A stretch of DNA of 64,000 nucleotides from positions 1 through 64,000 of the forward strand of contig CALCQO010000046.1 of NCBI GenBank assembly GCA_937894675.1, in the 5' to 3' direction. The notes below the pieces were generated by a model. That model saw nothing but the letters and a program-made list of their open reading frames with translations, was not told the DNA's origin and searched no databases. Both the position numbers and the translations under genes were made by a program. Shown here piece by piece: positions 18,437 to 25,647 of this stretch (the stretch's first letter is position 1; the number at the start of each line of letters is the position of its first letter). The DNA comes from an uncultured Clostridia bacterium (GTDB lineage Bacteria; Bacillota; Clostridia; Christensenellales; Aristaeellaceae).

Positions 18437-19303
18437 TTACAGGCTGTCGGCCGACAAATCGTGGAAGCCTTCGCCCAGGGTCTCATGGGTTTCGGTGATA
18501 AATACAAAGGCGTTGCGGTCCTCTTCCCGGATGATGGATTTAAGCGCCGTTACTTCCATACGCCCTACCACGCACAGCAGCATGCTGATGTTTTCCCCGC
18601 TGAAGCCGCCGGTGGCGTTCAACACGGTGACGCCACGCTGCATATCCGTCAGGATGCGCCTGGTAATGGCCTCATGGTGCCTGGAAATAATATAGCAGGC
18701 TTTTTCCGAGCCGATGCCGGTGAGCACCGTGTCCAGCACCTTGGAAGCGATAAACACGCTGATCATGGCGTGCATGGCGTGCTCCGCGCTCATTAGGATG
18801 CCCGCGGCCAGTATAACAAAGAAGTCGAACATGAATAGAAACATGCCCACGGAGATGCCGGAAGCGTGCTTGTGCAGCATCCTGGCCAGCATGTCGGTGC
18901 CGCCGGTGGTCGCGCCGCCGCGCAGGATAATGGCCAGGCCAGCGCCCAACAGCACGCCGCCGTAGATGGAGGCCATCATGGGATCCCTTGTGATGGGCTC
19001 CACTTTGATGATGTCAATCAAGGCGGAAAACATCAGCGTGGCAAGTAGGGTGCGGAAAACAAAGCGCTTGCCCATGGTGCGGAAGCCCGCCAGGAACAGC
19101 GGTATATTCAGCAGCAGGCTGGTGATGCCCACAGGGTATTTGAACAGATAATGCAGGATGGTGGCGACACCGGTTACCCCGCCGGGGGCGATGTCGTTGG
19201 GAATCAGAAACAGAGGATAGGCGACAGCGCCTACAATGCACCCCAGCAGAATCTGGGCATAGTCAAGCAGGGTCCGCCGGACATCGGGCAGGGCGATTTT
19301 CAA
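18437..19303 (-). CDS. YitT family membrane protein (DUF2179 C-terminus)
   Basis: This 288-residue protein has five to six hydrophobic helices with the family signature IAPGGVTGVATILHY and LRGGATTGGTDMLAR, then a soluble DUF2179 domain (about residues 215-285). YitT proteins are widespread Firmicutes membrane proteins; transport has been proposed but no substrate can be read here. The start is TTG at 19303 behind GGAGG. It is followed after 12 bp by dnaX and probably shares its transcript. Confidence 0.85.
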   Translation of the reverse strand: MKIALPDVRRTLLDYAQILLGCIVGAVAYPLFLIPNDIAPGGVTGVATILHYLFKYPVGITSLLLNIPLFLAGFRTMGKRFVFRTLLATLMFSALIDIIKVEPITRDPMMASIYGGVLLGAGLAIILRGGATTGGTDMLARMLHKHASGISVGMFLFMFDFFVILAAGILMSAEHAMHAMISVFIASKVLDTVLTGIGSEKACYIISRHHEAITRRILTDMQRGVTVLNATGGFSGENISMLLCVVGRMEVTALKSIIREEDRNAFVFITETHETLGEGFHDLSADSL

Positions 19304-19350
19304 GGGAAACCTCCTTCAGGCTCGTTTTCATCCGATAAATATTGCGTTTC

Positions 19351-19379
19351 AGTATACCATATAGGCGCGGATTTTGGAA
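19351..19379 (-). promoter_or_regulatory. Promoter of yitT-dnaX
   Basis: On the minus strand TTCCAA, a 17-bp spacer and TATACT. It diverges from the hpf promoter about 25 bp away. Confidence 0.6.
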
Positions 19380-19401
19380 TGTTCCCCCCTTGTATGCAGG
19401 A

Positions 19402-19431
19402 TTGTGTAAACATCTGTCGAAGTGGTACAAT
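19402..19431 (+). promoter_or_regulatory. Promoter of hpf
   Basis: TTGTGT (19402-19407), an 18-bp spacer and TACAAT (19426-19431), about 35 bp before the start codon. Confidence 0.6.
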
Positions 19432-19465
19432 AGAGACACAGTATCCCATAGAGAGGAGTAATACC

Positions 19466-20005
19466 ATGAAGACGACCATTACCGCAAAAGACATGGTGGT
19501 GACGCCGGGTATCACCAACCGCATCCTGAAGAAAACCGCTACCATGAGCCGCTACCTGCGGCCTGAGACGGAGATGTTCATCCGCCTGAGGAGAGAAAAA
19601 AATCAACGGATTGTAGAAATAACGGTGCCTATGCAGGGGGTCACGCTGCGCTCGGAAGCGGCCAGCGAAGACAACCTGTACATGGGCATCGATAAAGCGC
19701 TGGCCAAACTGGAAAAGCAGATTCTGCGCCACCGCACCAAGTTGGAGAAGCGCCTGCGCGACGATTTGAATACCGACGAAGCGCCGGAGTTCATCGAAAC
19801 CCTGGACGCCAGCGACAAGGCGGAGCGCGAAGTGGTCCGCACCAAATCCTACACCGTGCGCCCCATGCACGTGGAGGACGCGGTTATGCAGATGGAAATG
19901 CTGGGACACAGCTTCTTCGTGTATATTGATTCGGACACCAACGAAACCCATGTGCTCTATCAGCGCAGGGACGGCAACCTGGGTCTATTGGTTCCGGAAG
20001 CCTGA
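19466..20005 (+). CDS. hpf: Ribosome hibernation promotion factor, long form
   Basis: This 179-residue protein has the RaiA/YfiA N-terminal domain (about residues 1-100, basic helix with AKLEKQILRHRTKLEK) and the C-terminal dimerisation domain (VRTKSYTVRPMHVEDAVMQME) that marks long HPF. Long HPF joins two 70S ribosomes into inactive 100S particles in stationary phase. ATG 19466 sits behind GAGAGGAG, so the frame open further upstream is not used. It stands alone with its own promoter and terminator. Confidence 0.95.
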   Translation: MKTTITAKDMVVTPGITNRILKKTATMSRYLRPETEMFIRLRREKNQRIVEITVPMQGVTLRSEAASEDNLYMGIDKALAKLEKQILRHRTKLEKRLRDDLNTDEAPEFIETLDASDKAEREVVRTKSYTVRPMHVEDAVMQMEMLGHSFFVYIDSDTNETHVLYQRRDGNLGLLVPEA

Positions 20006-20015
20006 AGAAAATTGT

Positions 20016-20053
20016 AAGAACCGTGCGGCCAATGCTCCGCACGGTTCTTTTTT
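20016..20053. terminator. Bidirectional terminator between hpf and cca
   Basis: AAGAACCGTGCGG pairs with CCGCACGGTTCTT across a 7-nt loop, followed by TTTT. The convergent cca gene ends inside its T run. Confidence 0.85.
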
Positions 20054-21404
20054 ATTGGATATTCTGCCGCTGGTTATACTCTTCCAGCCGTTTCATGGCG
20101 ATGGATAACAAGGTCTGCTGATCATTGGGTTCAAAGCCGTTGATAACCCGCTGCAGCAGGTACTGCAGCGTTTCCCCCAGGAAAGGCCCGCTGCCAAAGC
20201 CGCTCTCCACCAGCAGCCTGCCGTCAACCGCCAGATCCCGCAAGCTCAGGCAGGCGTCACTTCTGGCCATTTCATTGGCGCGGACAACCAGATCATCAAT
20301 GTTGCCGACTTTTGCCGCCACATCCGGCGCGTGGGCGCCCAAATCCGCCCGCTGGAGTGCCATGAGTTTGATGAACAGGGGATGCCCCAGCTTGCTCAGC
20401 CACTGCTGCAGGTTGTCCGGCCCGATGCGCTCGTCATGGTACTTGACCAGTACGGTAACTTCCTTAATCATAGCGTTGGGTTGGCGCAGTTTGGTAAGGG
20501 TTTCTTCCACAATGCGCGTGCTGATGCTCTGATGACCGCGGAAATGGGTGGTGCCGTCCGGGTCGTAGGTGATGGCGGCTGGCTTGCCGCTGTCGTGGAA
20601 CAGAGCGGCCCAGCGGATGGACAGTTCCGCCGGCGTGTCCTCCAGGGCGTGGAGGGAATGTTCCCAAACATCATAGCAATGAAAGATGGAGCGCTGGGGG
20701 CAATGGTACATGGGCTCCAGGCTGGGCAGCACCTCAAAGAGGATGCGGGGATACTGCCGGAAAACTTCCGCAGGGTTCATGCCCAGCATCAGTTTATTCA
20801 GTTCCACCGTGATGCGTTCCACGCTGACCTTTTTCATGGAGGCTTTGCGCTCCTCCATGGCGTCCGCTGCGCTTTCCTCAATGGAAAAGCCCAGGGTGGA
20901 AGCAAAGCGCAAGGCGCGCAGAATGCGCAGGGCATCCTCGTTGAAGCGGTGGCGCGCCTGCCCCACGCAGCGGATCAGGTGGTTGTTGCAGTCTTCCCGA
21001 CCGCCGAACAAATCTACAATGCCCACCGACGGATGCCAGGCCATGGCGTTCATGGTAAAGTCCCTGCGCTTCAGGTCCTCCGCCAGGTTGTGGGTAAAGC
21101 TGACATGGTCTGGCCTGCGGCCGTCGCTGTAGGGCCCGTCCGCCCGATAAGTGGTTATTTCGATAGGATAGTCTTCCAGCACCACGGTAACCGTGCCGTG
21201 GCGGATGCCAGTATCGATGGTGTTCTCATCCTGAAAGCAGGCTTTGATCTCCTCCGGGTAAGCGGAGGTGCAGATGTCGTAATCATGGGGAGGAATGCCC
21301 AAGTAATCGTCCCGTACGCAGCCGCCCACAAGGTACGCCTCGTGCCCGCTGTCATTCAGGCGGGTGATGGCTTCCAAAATCGAGCCGGGTACGGGAAAAT
21401 GCAT
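20052..21404 (-). CDS. cca: CCA tRNA nucleotidyltransferase
   Basis: This 450-residue class II nucleotidyltransferase has GGCVRD, the metal pair in DYDIC, RRDFTMNAMA, the head-domain RALRFAS and a C-terminal HD-type region with LFHDSGKP. It adds or repairs the 3' CCA of tRNAs. The HD half suggests possible phosphohydrolase activity as in some bacterial enzymes, or only structural retention. ATG follows GGAGGAT. Its promoter overlaps that of the divergent gene at 21514. Confidence 0.93.
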   Translation of the reverse strand: MHFPVPGSILEAITRLNDSGHEAYLVGGCVRDDYLGIPPHDYDICTSAYPEEIKACFQDENTIDTGIRHGTVTVVLEDYPIEITTYRADGPYSDGRRPDHVSFTHNLAEDLKRRDFTMNAMAWHPSVGIVDLFGGREDCNNHLIRCVGQARHRFNEDALRILRALRFASTLGFSIEESAADAMEERKASMKKVSVERITVELNKLMLGMNPAEVFRQYPRILFEVLPSLEPMYHCPQRSIFHCYDVWEHSLHALEDTPAELSIRWAALFHDSGKPAAITYDPDGTTHFRGHQSISTRIVEETLTKLRQPNAMIKEVTVLVKYHDERIGPDNLQQWLSKLGHPLFIKLMALQRADLGAHAPDVAAKVGNIDDLVVRANEMARSDACLSLRDLAVDGRLLVESGFGSGPFLGETLQYLLQRVINGFEPNDQQTLLSIAMKRLEEYNQRQNIQ

Positions 21405-21436
21405 GGACTATCCTCCTATCCTGCATATGTAGTGAA

Positions 21437-21487
21437 AGCATACAGGACGCCGGAAATCTTGTCAAGTCAAGGAAAGCATGCTACAAT
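21437..21487. promoter_or_regulatory. Overlapping divergent promoters sharing one -35 segment
   Basis: Forward: TTGTCA (21459-21464), 17 bp, TACAAT (21482-21487). Reverse: TTGACA (21460-21465 on the minus strand), 17 bp, TATGCT (21437-21442). The two -35 boxes overlap almost fully, so RNA polymerase should occupy only one at a time. Confidence 0.65.
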
Positions 21488-21513
21488 TGGGACAATTTTA
21501 AGGAGGGCATGGG

Positions 21514-22017
21514 ATGGACGCAACGGCAGCTGTGCTGAAAGCGCGGGAACTGCTTGAGACGGTCACGCCGCTTCATCAGAACTGCGGCCTGCTTTGCGGC
21601 AGCGCGTGCTGCATAGCCTCAGAAGCGGGGGAGGGCATGCTGCTGTTCCCTGGTGAAGCGGCGCTCTACGAAAACCTTCCTGAGGGCTTCACCTTGCAGC
21701 CCGCCCCGCGGATGCCGGGCGCCTGGCTGCTTGGGTGCTCCAGCCAGTGCGAAAGGGCAGACCGGCCCCTCGCCTGCCGCTTTTTCCCGTTGATTCCCTA
21801 TATCCGCAAGGATAACAATAACAAGAGCGCGGGCATCATGATGGATGTGCGCGCCTGGCCGGTATGCCCCCTGATGGAGGGCGGTTTAAGCGGCTGCTCC
21901 CGGGAGTTCGCGCGCGCCGCCGCCCAGGCGGCCGGGGTGCTGTGCGCCGTGGAGGAACACCGGGTTTTTCTTACGCGCCTGACCCAAATAATCGACGGGT
22001 ACCGTCAATTTTCATGA
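21514..22017 (+). CDS. Cys-rich protein of unknown function
   Basis: This 167-residue soluble protein has many Cys residues in clusters: CGLLCGSACC near the N-terminus, CSSQCERADRPLACRFFP in the middle, and CPLMEGGLSGC near the end. The spacing recalls YkgJ-like CxxCC metal proteins, where Fe-S or Zn binding is suspected, but I do not assign it to that family firmly. ATG 21514 sits behind AGGAGGG. The DNA methyltransferase gene follows 13 bp downstream, so the two are probably one operon. Confidence 0.6.
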   Translation: MDATAAVLKARELLETVTPLHQNCGLLCGSACCIASEAGEGMLLFPGEAALYENLPEGFTLQPAPRMPGAWLLGCSSQCERADRPLACRFFPLIPYIRKDNNNKSAGIMMDVRAWPVCPLMEGGLSGCSREFARAAAQAAGVLCAVEEHRVFLTRLTQIIDGYRQFS

Positions 22018-22030
22018 GCGGAGAAGCAGG

Positions 22031-23296
22031 ATGATTTGGCAGCGGTCTACATGTGAAAAGGAAGTCAACAGGATGCCCGGTCCGGGCGGTTTGCTGATGC
22101 TCTCTGACGCGCTGACAACCGACCTCTCTTCCTTCTTTGGCACAGTGAAGTGCGTCTATCTGGATCCCCCCTATTACACGGGGGACAGGTTCTCCATCCG
22201 GATGCGCGTGGGAGAGGAAGGCTGGGCGAACAACAGCCGCTTGCTTACGCTGCCCGCCTATGATGATTTTGCCGGCGCGTCCCGGGAAACCTACCTGTCC
22301 TTCCTGCGGGGCATCATTACATTGTCCCATAAGCTGCTGACAGATGACGGTTCCTTCTTCCTGCACTTGGATTACCGGGCATCCGCTCACGCGCGGCTTT
22401 TGTGTGATGAAATCTTCGGGGAAAGCAACTTCATCAACGACATCATCTGGAGTTACCAGACCGGGGGCAGATCCAAGCGCTATTTCAGCAGAAAGCATGA
22501 TACCATCCTGTTCTACGGCAAAACACCGGACAGGTATTTTGACATCACCCAGGTGCCCTCCCGCCGGAAAAAAGACCATAACAACCACATGAAACGCCAG
22601 GTGGATGAGAAGGGGCGTTCCTACCGCTCCATCCAGTCGGGGGGCAAAACCTACACCTATTATGATGATGAGCCCTCCTACCCGGACGATGTGTGGACGG
22701 ATGTCAGCCAAATGCAGCAGCGCGACCCCCAGCGCACAGGGTATCCCACCCAGAAGCCCCAAATGCTGCTGGACCGCATCATCCGCTGCTGCACAAAAGA
22801 GGATGACCTGGTGGCGGACTTAATGTGCGGCTCGGGCACAACCCTGGTTTCGGCGTCCGCCAACAACCGCCGCTTTCTGGGGCTGGATACATCTCCCCAT
22901 GCCTTGTCCGTCAGCCGTAAGCGATTGCATACGGTGGGGCATCATGTGCTGGCGCCCCTGTCCGATGTCAGCGCCATGGTAGATGCCGGGGTGCTGCCCG
23001 GCATCGGCTTTTATGATGTAGACCTGAATGCCTATACCCTGCCCTCGGGAGCGTTTGATTCCCTGGAAACAACCCCCAAAGACATGCCCATCCATGGTCT
23101 GGACGCTGTGGATCAGTGGTACGCGGGGCTGTTAAGTGATACAACCTTTCATGTGTACGCTTCCGCTGTGCGTACCAAACAGAGCCCGGCATTGCCCCGC
23201 ACGCTGAAGGTGCCGCTGCTGAGGGGTACGGTGGGCATCATGATCATTGATGTGCTGGGCAACCGCACATTCTGGACGGCGTCCTCCCAGGTGTAG
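22031..23296 (+). CDS. Orphan site-specific DNA methyltransferase (beta class)
   Basis: This 421-residue enzyme has motif IV DPPY at residues 45-48, TGYPTQKP at 237-244 and the AdoMet motif I DLMCGSGTT at 263-271. That order (IV before I) marks beta-class N6-adenine or N4-cytosine methylases, like type III Mod proteins. The recognition region is short (about residues 115-235). Residues about 300-421 form an extra C-terminal part that I cannot assign. No restriction gene is nearby, so a regulatory or maintenance role is more likely than restriction. ATG follows GGAGAAG. Confidence 0.85.
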   Translation: MIWQRSTCEKEVNRMPGPGGLLMLSDALTTDLSSFFGTVKCVYLDPPYYTGDRFSIRMRVGEEGWANNSRLLTLPAYDDFAGASRETYLSFLRGIITLSHKLLTDDGSFFLHLDYRASAHARLLCDEIFGESNFINDIIWSYQTGGRSKRYFSRKHDTILFYGKTPDRYFDITQVPSRRKKDHNNHMKRQVDEKGRSYRSIQSGGKTYTYYDDEPSYPDDVWTDVSQMQQRDPQRTGYPTQKPQMLLDRIIRCCTKEDDLVADLMCGSGTTLVSASANNRRFLGLDTSPHALSVSRKRLHTVGHHVLAPLSDVSAMVDAGVLPGIGFYDVDLNAYTLPSGAFDSLETTPKDMPIHGLDAVDQWYAGLLSDTTFHVYASAVRTKQSPALPRTLKVPLLRGTVGIMIIDVLGNRTFWTASSQV

Positions 23297-23338
23297 CGGA
23301 TAAGTGGCGTTATAGTGGCATCTGCGCAGTTATTATGC

Positions 23339-23344
23339 TATAAT
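23339..23344 (+). promoter_or_regulatory. Extended -10 element upstream of the MreB homologue
   Basis: A consensus TATAAT preceded by TGC; the 9 bases TGCTATAAT match the promoter at 174-182 (excluding its last base). The -35 region is weak. Confidence 0.5.
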
Positions 23345-23365
23345 AAGCCGTCAAAGTGGTGATTT

Positions 23366-23381
23366 GATAAAATATTTTATC
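23366..23381. repeat. 16-bp perfect palindrome upstream of the MreB homologue
   Basis: GATAAAAT directly abuts its exact complement ATTTTATC. It lies between the -10 element and the ribosome site, in the likely 5' leader, so it could be an operator. No loop is present, which speaks against a terminator. Confidence 0.5.
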
Positions 23382-23409
23382 GTTTTTCTTCGAAAAGGGG
23401 TGATTGTGT

Positions 23410-24432
23410 ATGGCGGCAATTGAAGATATCGGGGTCGATTTAGGCTCTTCCAATGTGCTGATCTATGCAAGGGATAAGGGCATCGTGCTCAACGAGCCGG
23501 CTGTGCTGGCGGTGGATCATGATACCCAGAGTGTTATCGCCATCGGGATGGAAGCATACAAGATGATGGGGCGCGAGCCCAGCAACATCGAGGTGGTGCG
23601 CCCCCTCAGGTCCGGCGCCATCCGGGATAACAATATGCTGGGCCTCATGCTCAACCATTTTGTGGTGATGGTGATTGGCAAACGTGTCTTTTCCCGCCCC
23701 CGGGCGGTGCTTTCCATCTCCAGCATGACCAACGAACTGGAAAGAAGGCAGCTGCTGATGGGGATGCTGGAAGCGGGCGCCAGGCGCACCCAGATTCTCG
23801 CCCGTCCCTTGGCGGCGGCTGTGGGCAGCGGCTTGAAAATTATGCCGCCCATCGGCCATATGATTATTGACATCGGTGGCGCCAACAGCCATGTGGCCGC
23901 CATCGCCTCCGGCCAGATGATGGCGGAAAGCACCGACATCTGCGGGGGAGACGCCTTCACCGAAGCCATCGTGCGGTATGTGCGACTCAAGCATAACCTG
24001 CTGATTGGCTTTCGCACCGCGGAGGATATAAAATGCGCCATCGGCACCGTGCGCAACCTGGGCGACACCGATTTGGCCTTGCCCATCGCGGGGCGCAACC
24101 TGGTCAGCGGTTTGCCCAAGCAGATAGACATCACCCGCAACGAAGTCACCGAGGCCATGGAGGATTCCATGCGCGCCATGCTGGAGGGCATCCGCGGCGT
24201 GATAGAGCGCCTGCCCCCCGAACTTGCCAACGATGTGTTTGACAACGGCATCATGCTCACCGGCGGCGGCGCGCAGCTCAAAGGCCTGCAGGAAGTGATT
24301 TCCGAGGATATCAAGGTGCGCTGCTACACGGCGGAAGACCCGCAGCATAGCGTGGCCGCCGGCTGCGGCTACGTGCTGGAGCGCATGGAAGAGTTCGGCG
24401 CCCTCCTGGGGGATAGCCGCCGCAAGAAGTAA
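23410..24432 (+). CDS. MreB/Mbl-like actin homologue
   Basis: This 340-residue protein has the actin-fold phosphate motifs: IGVDLGSSN (phosphate 1), MIIDIGGANSHVAAI (phosphate 2) and ITLTGGGAQLKG-like (LTGGGAQLKG, adenosine). MreB filaments guide lateral wall synthesis in rods. No mreC or mreD follows, so this may be an Mbl- or MreBH-type paralogue. ATG 23410 is preferred over TTG 23404 on the spacing from AAAAGGGG. A bidirectional terminator follows. Confidence 0.88.
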   Translation: MAAIEDIGVDLGSSNVLIYARDKGIVLNEPAVLAVDHDTQSVIAIGMEAYKMMGREPSNIEVVRPLRSGAIRDNNMLGLMLNHFVVMVIGKRVFSRPRAVLSISSMTNELERRQLLMGMLEAGARRTQILARPLAAAVGSGLKIMPPIGHMIIDIGGANSHVAAIASGQMMAESTDICGGDAFTEAIVRYVRLKHNLLIGFRTAEDIKCAIGTVRNLGDTDLALPIAGRNLVSGLPKQIDITRNEVTEAMEDSMRAMLEGIRGVIERLPPELANDVFDNGIMLTGGGAQLKGLQEVISEDIKVRCYTAEDPQHSVAAGCGYVLERMEEFGALLGDSRRKK

Positions 24433-24489
24433 CCGGCAGCAAAGCGGCATCAGATTTCTAACATTTGCCTGGATGAATCCCAAAATGAA

Positions 24490-24520
24490 AACCGCGCGTC
24501 GCAAGGACGCGCGGTTATTT
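24490..24520. terminator. Bidirectional terminator between mreB-like gene and rpmB
   Basis: AACCGCGCGTC pairs perfectly with GACGCGCGGTT around a 5-nt loop. Confidence 0.75.
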
Positions 24521-24533
24521 CTGCTTAAAACGG

Positions 24534-24755
24534 TCAGGCTTCGGTGACTTCGGCGGATACCCGCGGTAAAGCGCGGACAACCTTGCCGCTGCGCAGGCAG
24601 CGGGTGCAGACGCTCAGCCGCATCGGCGAGTTGTTGAGCATCACACGGATGTTTTGTACGTTAGGCGCCCATTTCTTGCCGCTTTTACGGTTGGAATGGC
24701 TGACCTTGTGGCCGTTCAACATGCCCTTTTCACAAACTTGACAGAACTTTCCCAT
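24534..24755 (-). CDS. rpmB: 50S ribosomal protein L28
   Basis: This 73-residue protein opens with MGKFCQVCEKG, followed by KSGKKWAPNVQNIRV and CTRCLRSGKV. The two CxxC pairs make it the zinc-binding (C+) form of L28, a large-subunit protein near the exit site. It is monocistronic with its own promoter. Confidence 0.97.
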   Translation of the reverse strand: MGKFCQVCEKGMLNGHKVSHSNRKSGKKWAPNVQNIRVMLNNSPMRLSVCTRCLRSGKVVRALPRVSAEVTEA

Positions 24756-24824
24756 TCAATTACACCTCCCTGCCGGTATTCAAAGAGCCAGGCTCTTGTA
24801 TCCATCAAAAATGACAGCTTCAAT

Positions 24825-24853
24825 ATAGTATCACAGCGTCTTCCCTTTTGCAA
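24825..24853 (-). promoter_or_regulatory. Promoter of rpmB
   Basis: On the minus strand TTGCAA, a 17-bp spacer and TACTAT, about 70 bp before the rpmB start. Confidence 0.6.
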
Positions 24854-24880
24854 GGGTTTTTTCGAAGTCCATTGGGCGAT

Positions 24881-24910
24881 AAAAAATCCGAAGGGCGTGA
24901 GCCCTTCGGA
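24881..24910 (-). terminator. Terminator of the superoxide reductase-rubredoxin operon
   Basis: A perfect 10-bp stem, TCCGAAGGGC and GCCCTTCGGA, with a 4-nt loop; on the minus strand it runs into six T. Confidence 0.85.
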
Positions 24911-24939
24911 ACCTCATCGAGGTAAATGGCAGGTTTTGC

Positions 24940-25101
24940 TTACTCTTCGGGGGAGAAGCTGTCCTTGTCAGCGCCGCACAGGGGGCAAACCCAATCTGCG
25001 GGCACATCTTCCCAAGCGGTGCCGGCGGCTACGCCGTTGTCCGGATCGCCTTCAGCGGGGTCGTACACGTAACCGCAAAGGTCGCACACATACTTTTTCA
25101 T
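24940..25101 (-). CDS. Rubredoxin
   Basis: This 53-residue protein was found by reading the minus strand directly. It has the FeS4 ligands C6, C9, C39 and C42 in CDLCGYVYDP and CPLCGADK, the complete rubredoxin pattern. Rubredoxin passes single electrons; beside desulfoferrodoxin it is the expected donor for superoxide reduction. ATG sits behind AGAAAGGAT and lies 24 bp after the desulfoferrodoxin stop. Confidence 0.96.
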   Translation of the reverse strand: MKKYVCDLCGYVYDPAEGDPDNGVAAGTAWEDVPADWVCPLCGADKDSFSPEE

Positions 25102-25125
25102 GCTGCATCTATCCTTTCTAAAAGA

Positions 25126-25494
25126 TTAGGCCTTCCAAAGACCATGCAGGTTGCAGTACGCGTAAACGTTGACAACCTCATCGCCTTCGAGCAGAGCGAA
25201 CTTCACTTCGGGGTGAGCGCCGGGCTTAAGCTCCTTGCGCTGATTGCCTTGCTTGGTCTGCAGGGCGACCCAGGGGATGTAGTGTTCTTCGGTCATGGGA
25301 TGCTCGACGGAGCCAACCTTTACCGTTACCACATTGCCTTCCACATGATACACGGGAACGTGCTTTTCCAAGGAAGCGTCGACGGTGCCGGGAACCAGTT
25401 CCTGCATTTCCTCGCCGCAGCATACAACGCGCACGCCGCTGTCAAATACGTGGGAAATGATGTTGCCACAGTGTTTGCATTGGTAGAACTTCAT
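25126..25494 (-). CDS. dfx: Desulfoferrodoxin (superoxide reductase, two-iron type)
   Basis: This 122-residue protein has the N-terminal FeCys4 centre (C6, C9, C25, C26) and the catalytic Fe(His4Cys) centre ligands in EKHVP, VEHPMTEEHYI and YCNLHGLW. It reduces superoxide to hydrogen peroxide in the cytoplasm without making oxygen, a defence typical of anaerobes. GTAC AGGAGG-type ribosome site and a strong promoter precede it; rubredoxin follows in the operon. Confidence 0.96.
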   Translation of the reverse strand: MKFYQCKHCGNIISHVFDSGVRVVCCGEEMQELVPGTVDASLEKHVPVYHVEGNVVTVKVGSVEHPMTEEHYIPWVALQTKQGNQRKELKPGAHPEVKFALLEGDEVVNVYAYCNLHGLWKA

Positions 25495-25522
25495 CAGATG
25501 TACCTCCTGTTTTGATAATCAT

Positions 25523-25551
25523 AGAATACTGTTTTGCTCCCCTTATGTCAA
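25523..25551 (-). promoter_or_regulatory. Promoter of dfx-rubredoxin
   Basis: On the minus strand TTGACA, a 17-bp spacer and TATTCT, about 30 bp before the dfx start. Confidence 0.75.
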
Positions 25552-25585
25552 GGGAAGGAGGGTTTCTGAAAGCCTCAACCATTGC

Positions 25586-25614
25586 TTGACAAAAGAGCAG
25601 TGCGTACCTACAAT
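25586..25614 (+). promoter_or_regulatory. Promoter of the VanW gene
   Basis: TTGACA (25586-25591), a 17-bp spacer and TACAAT (25609-25614), close to consensus. It sets the start downstream of 25620. Confidence 0.75.
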
Positions 25615-25647
25615 ATCAGTGTACCCACAACATCAAAGGAGAAACGT

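Noticed and set aside
24843..24862. Plus-strand terminator near rpmB (CCCTT, AAGGG, T run)
   Set aside because: No plus-strand gene ends there, and the same bases form a well-spaced -35 for rpmB on the minus strand. The stem is only 5 bp.
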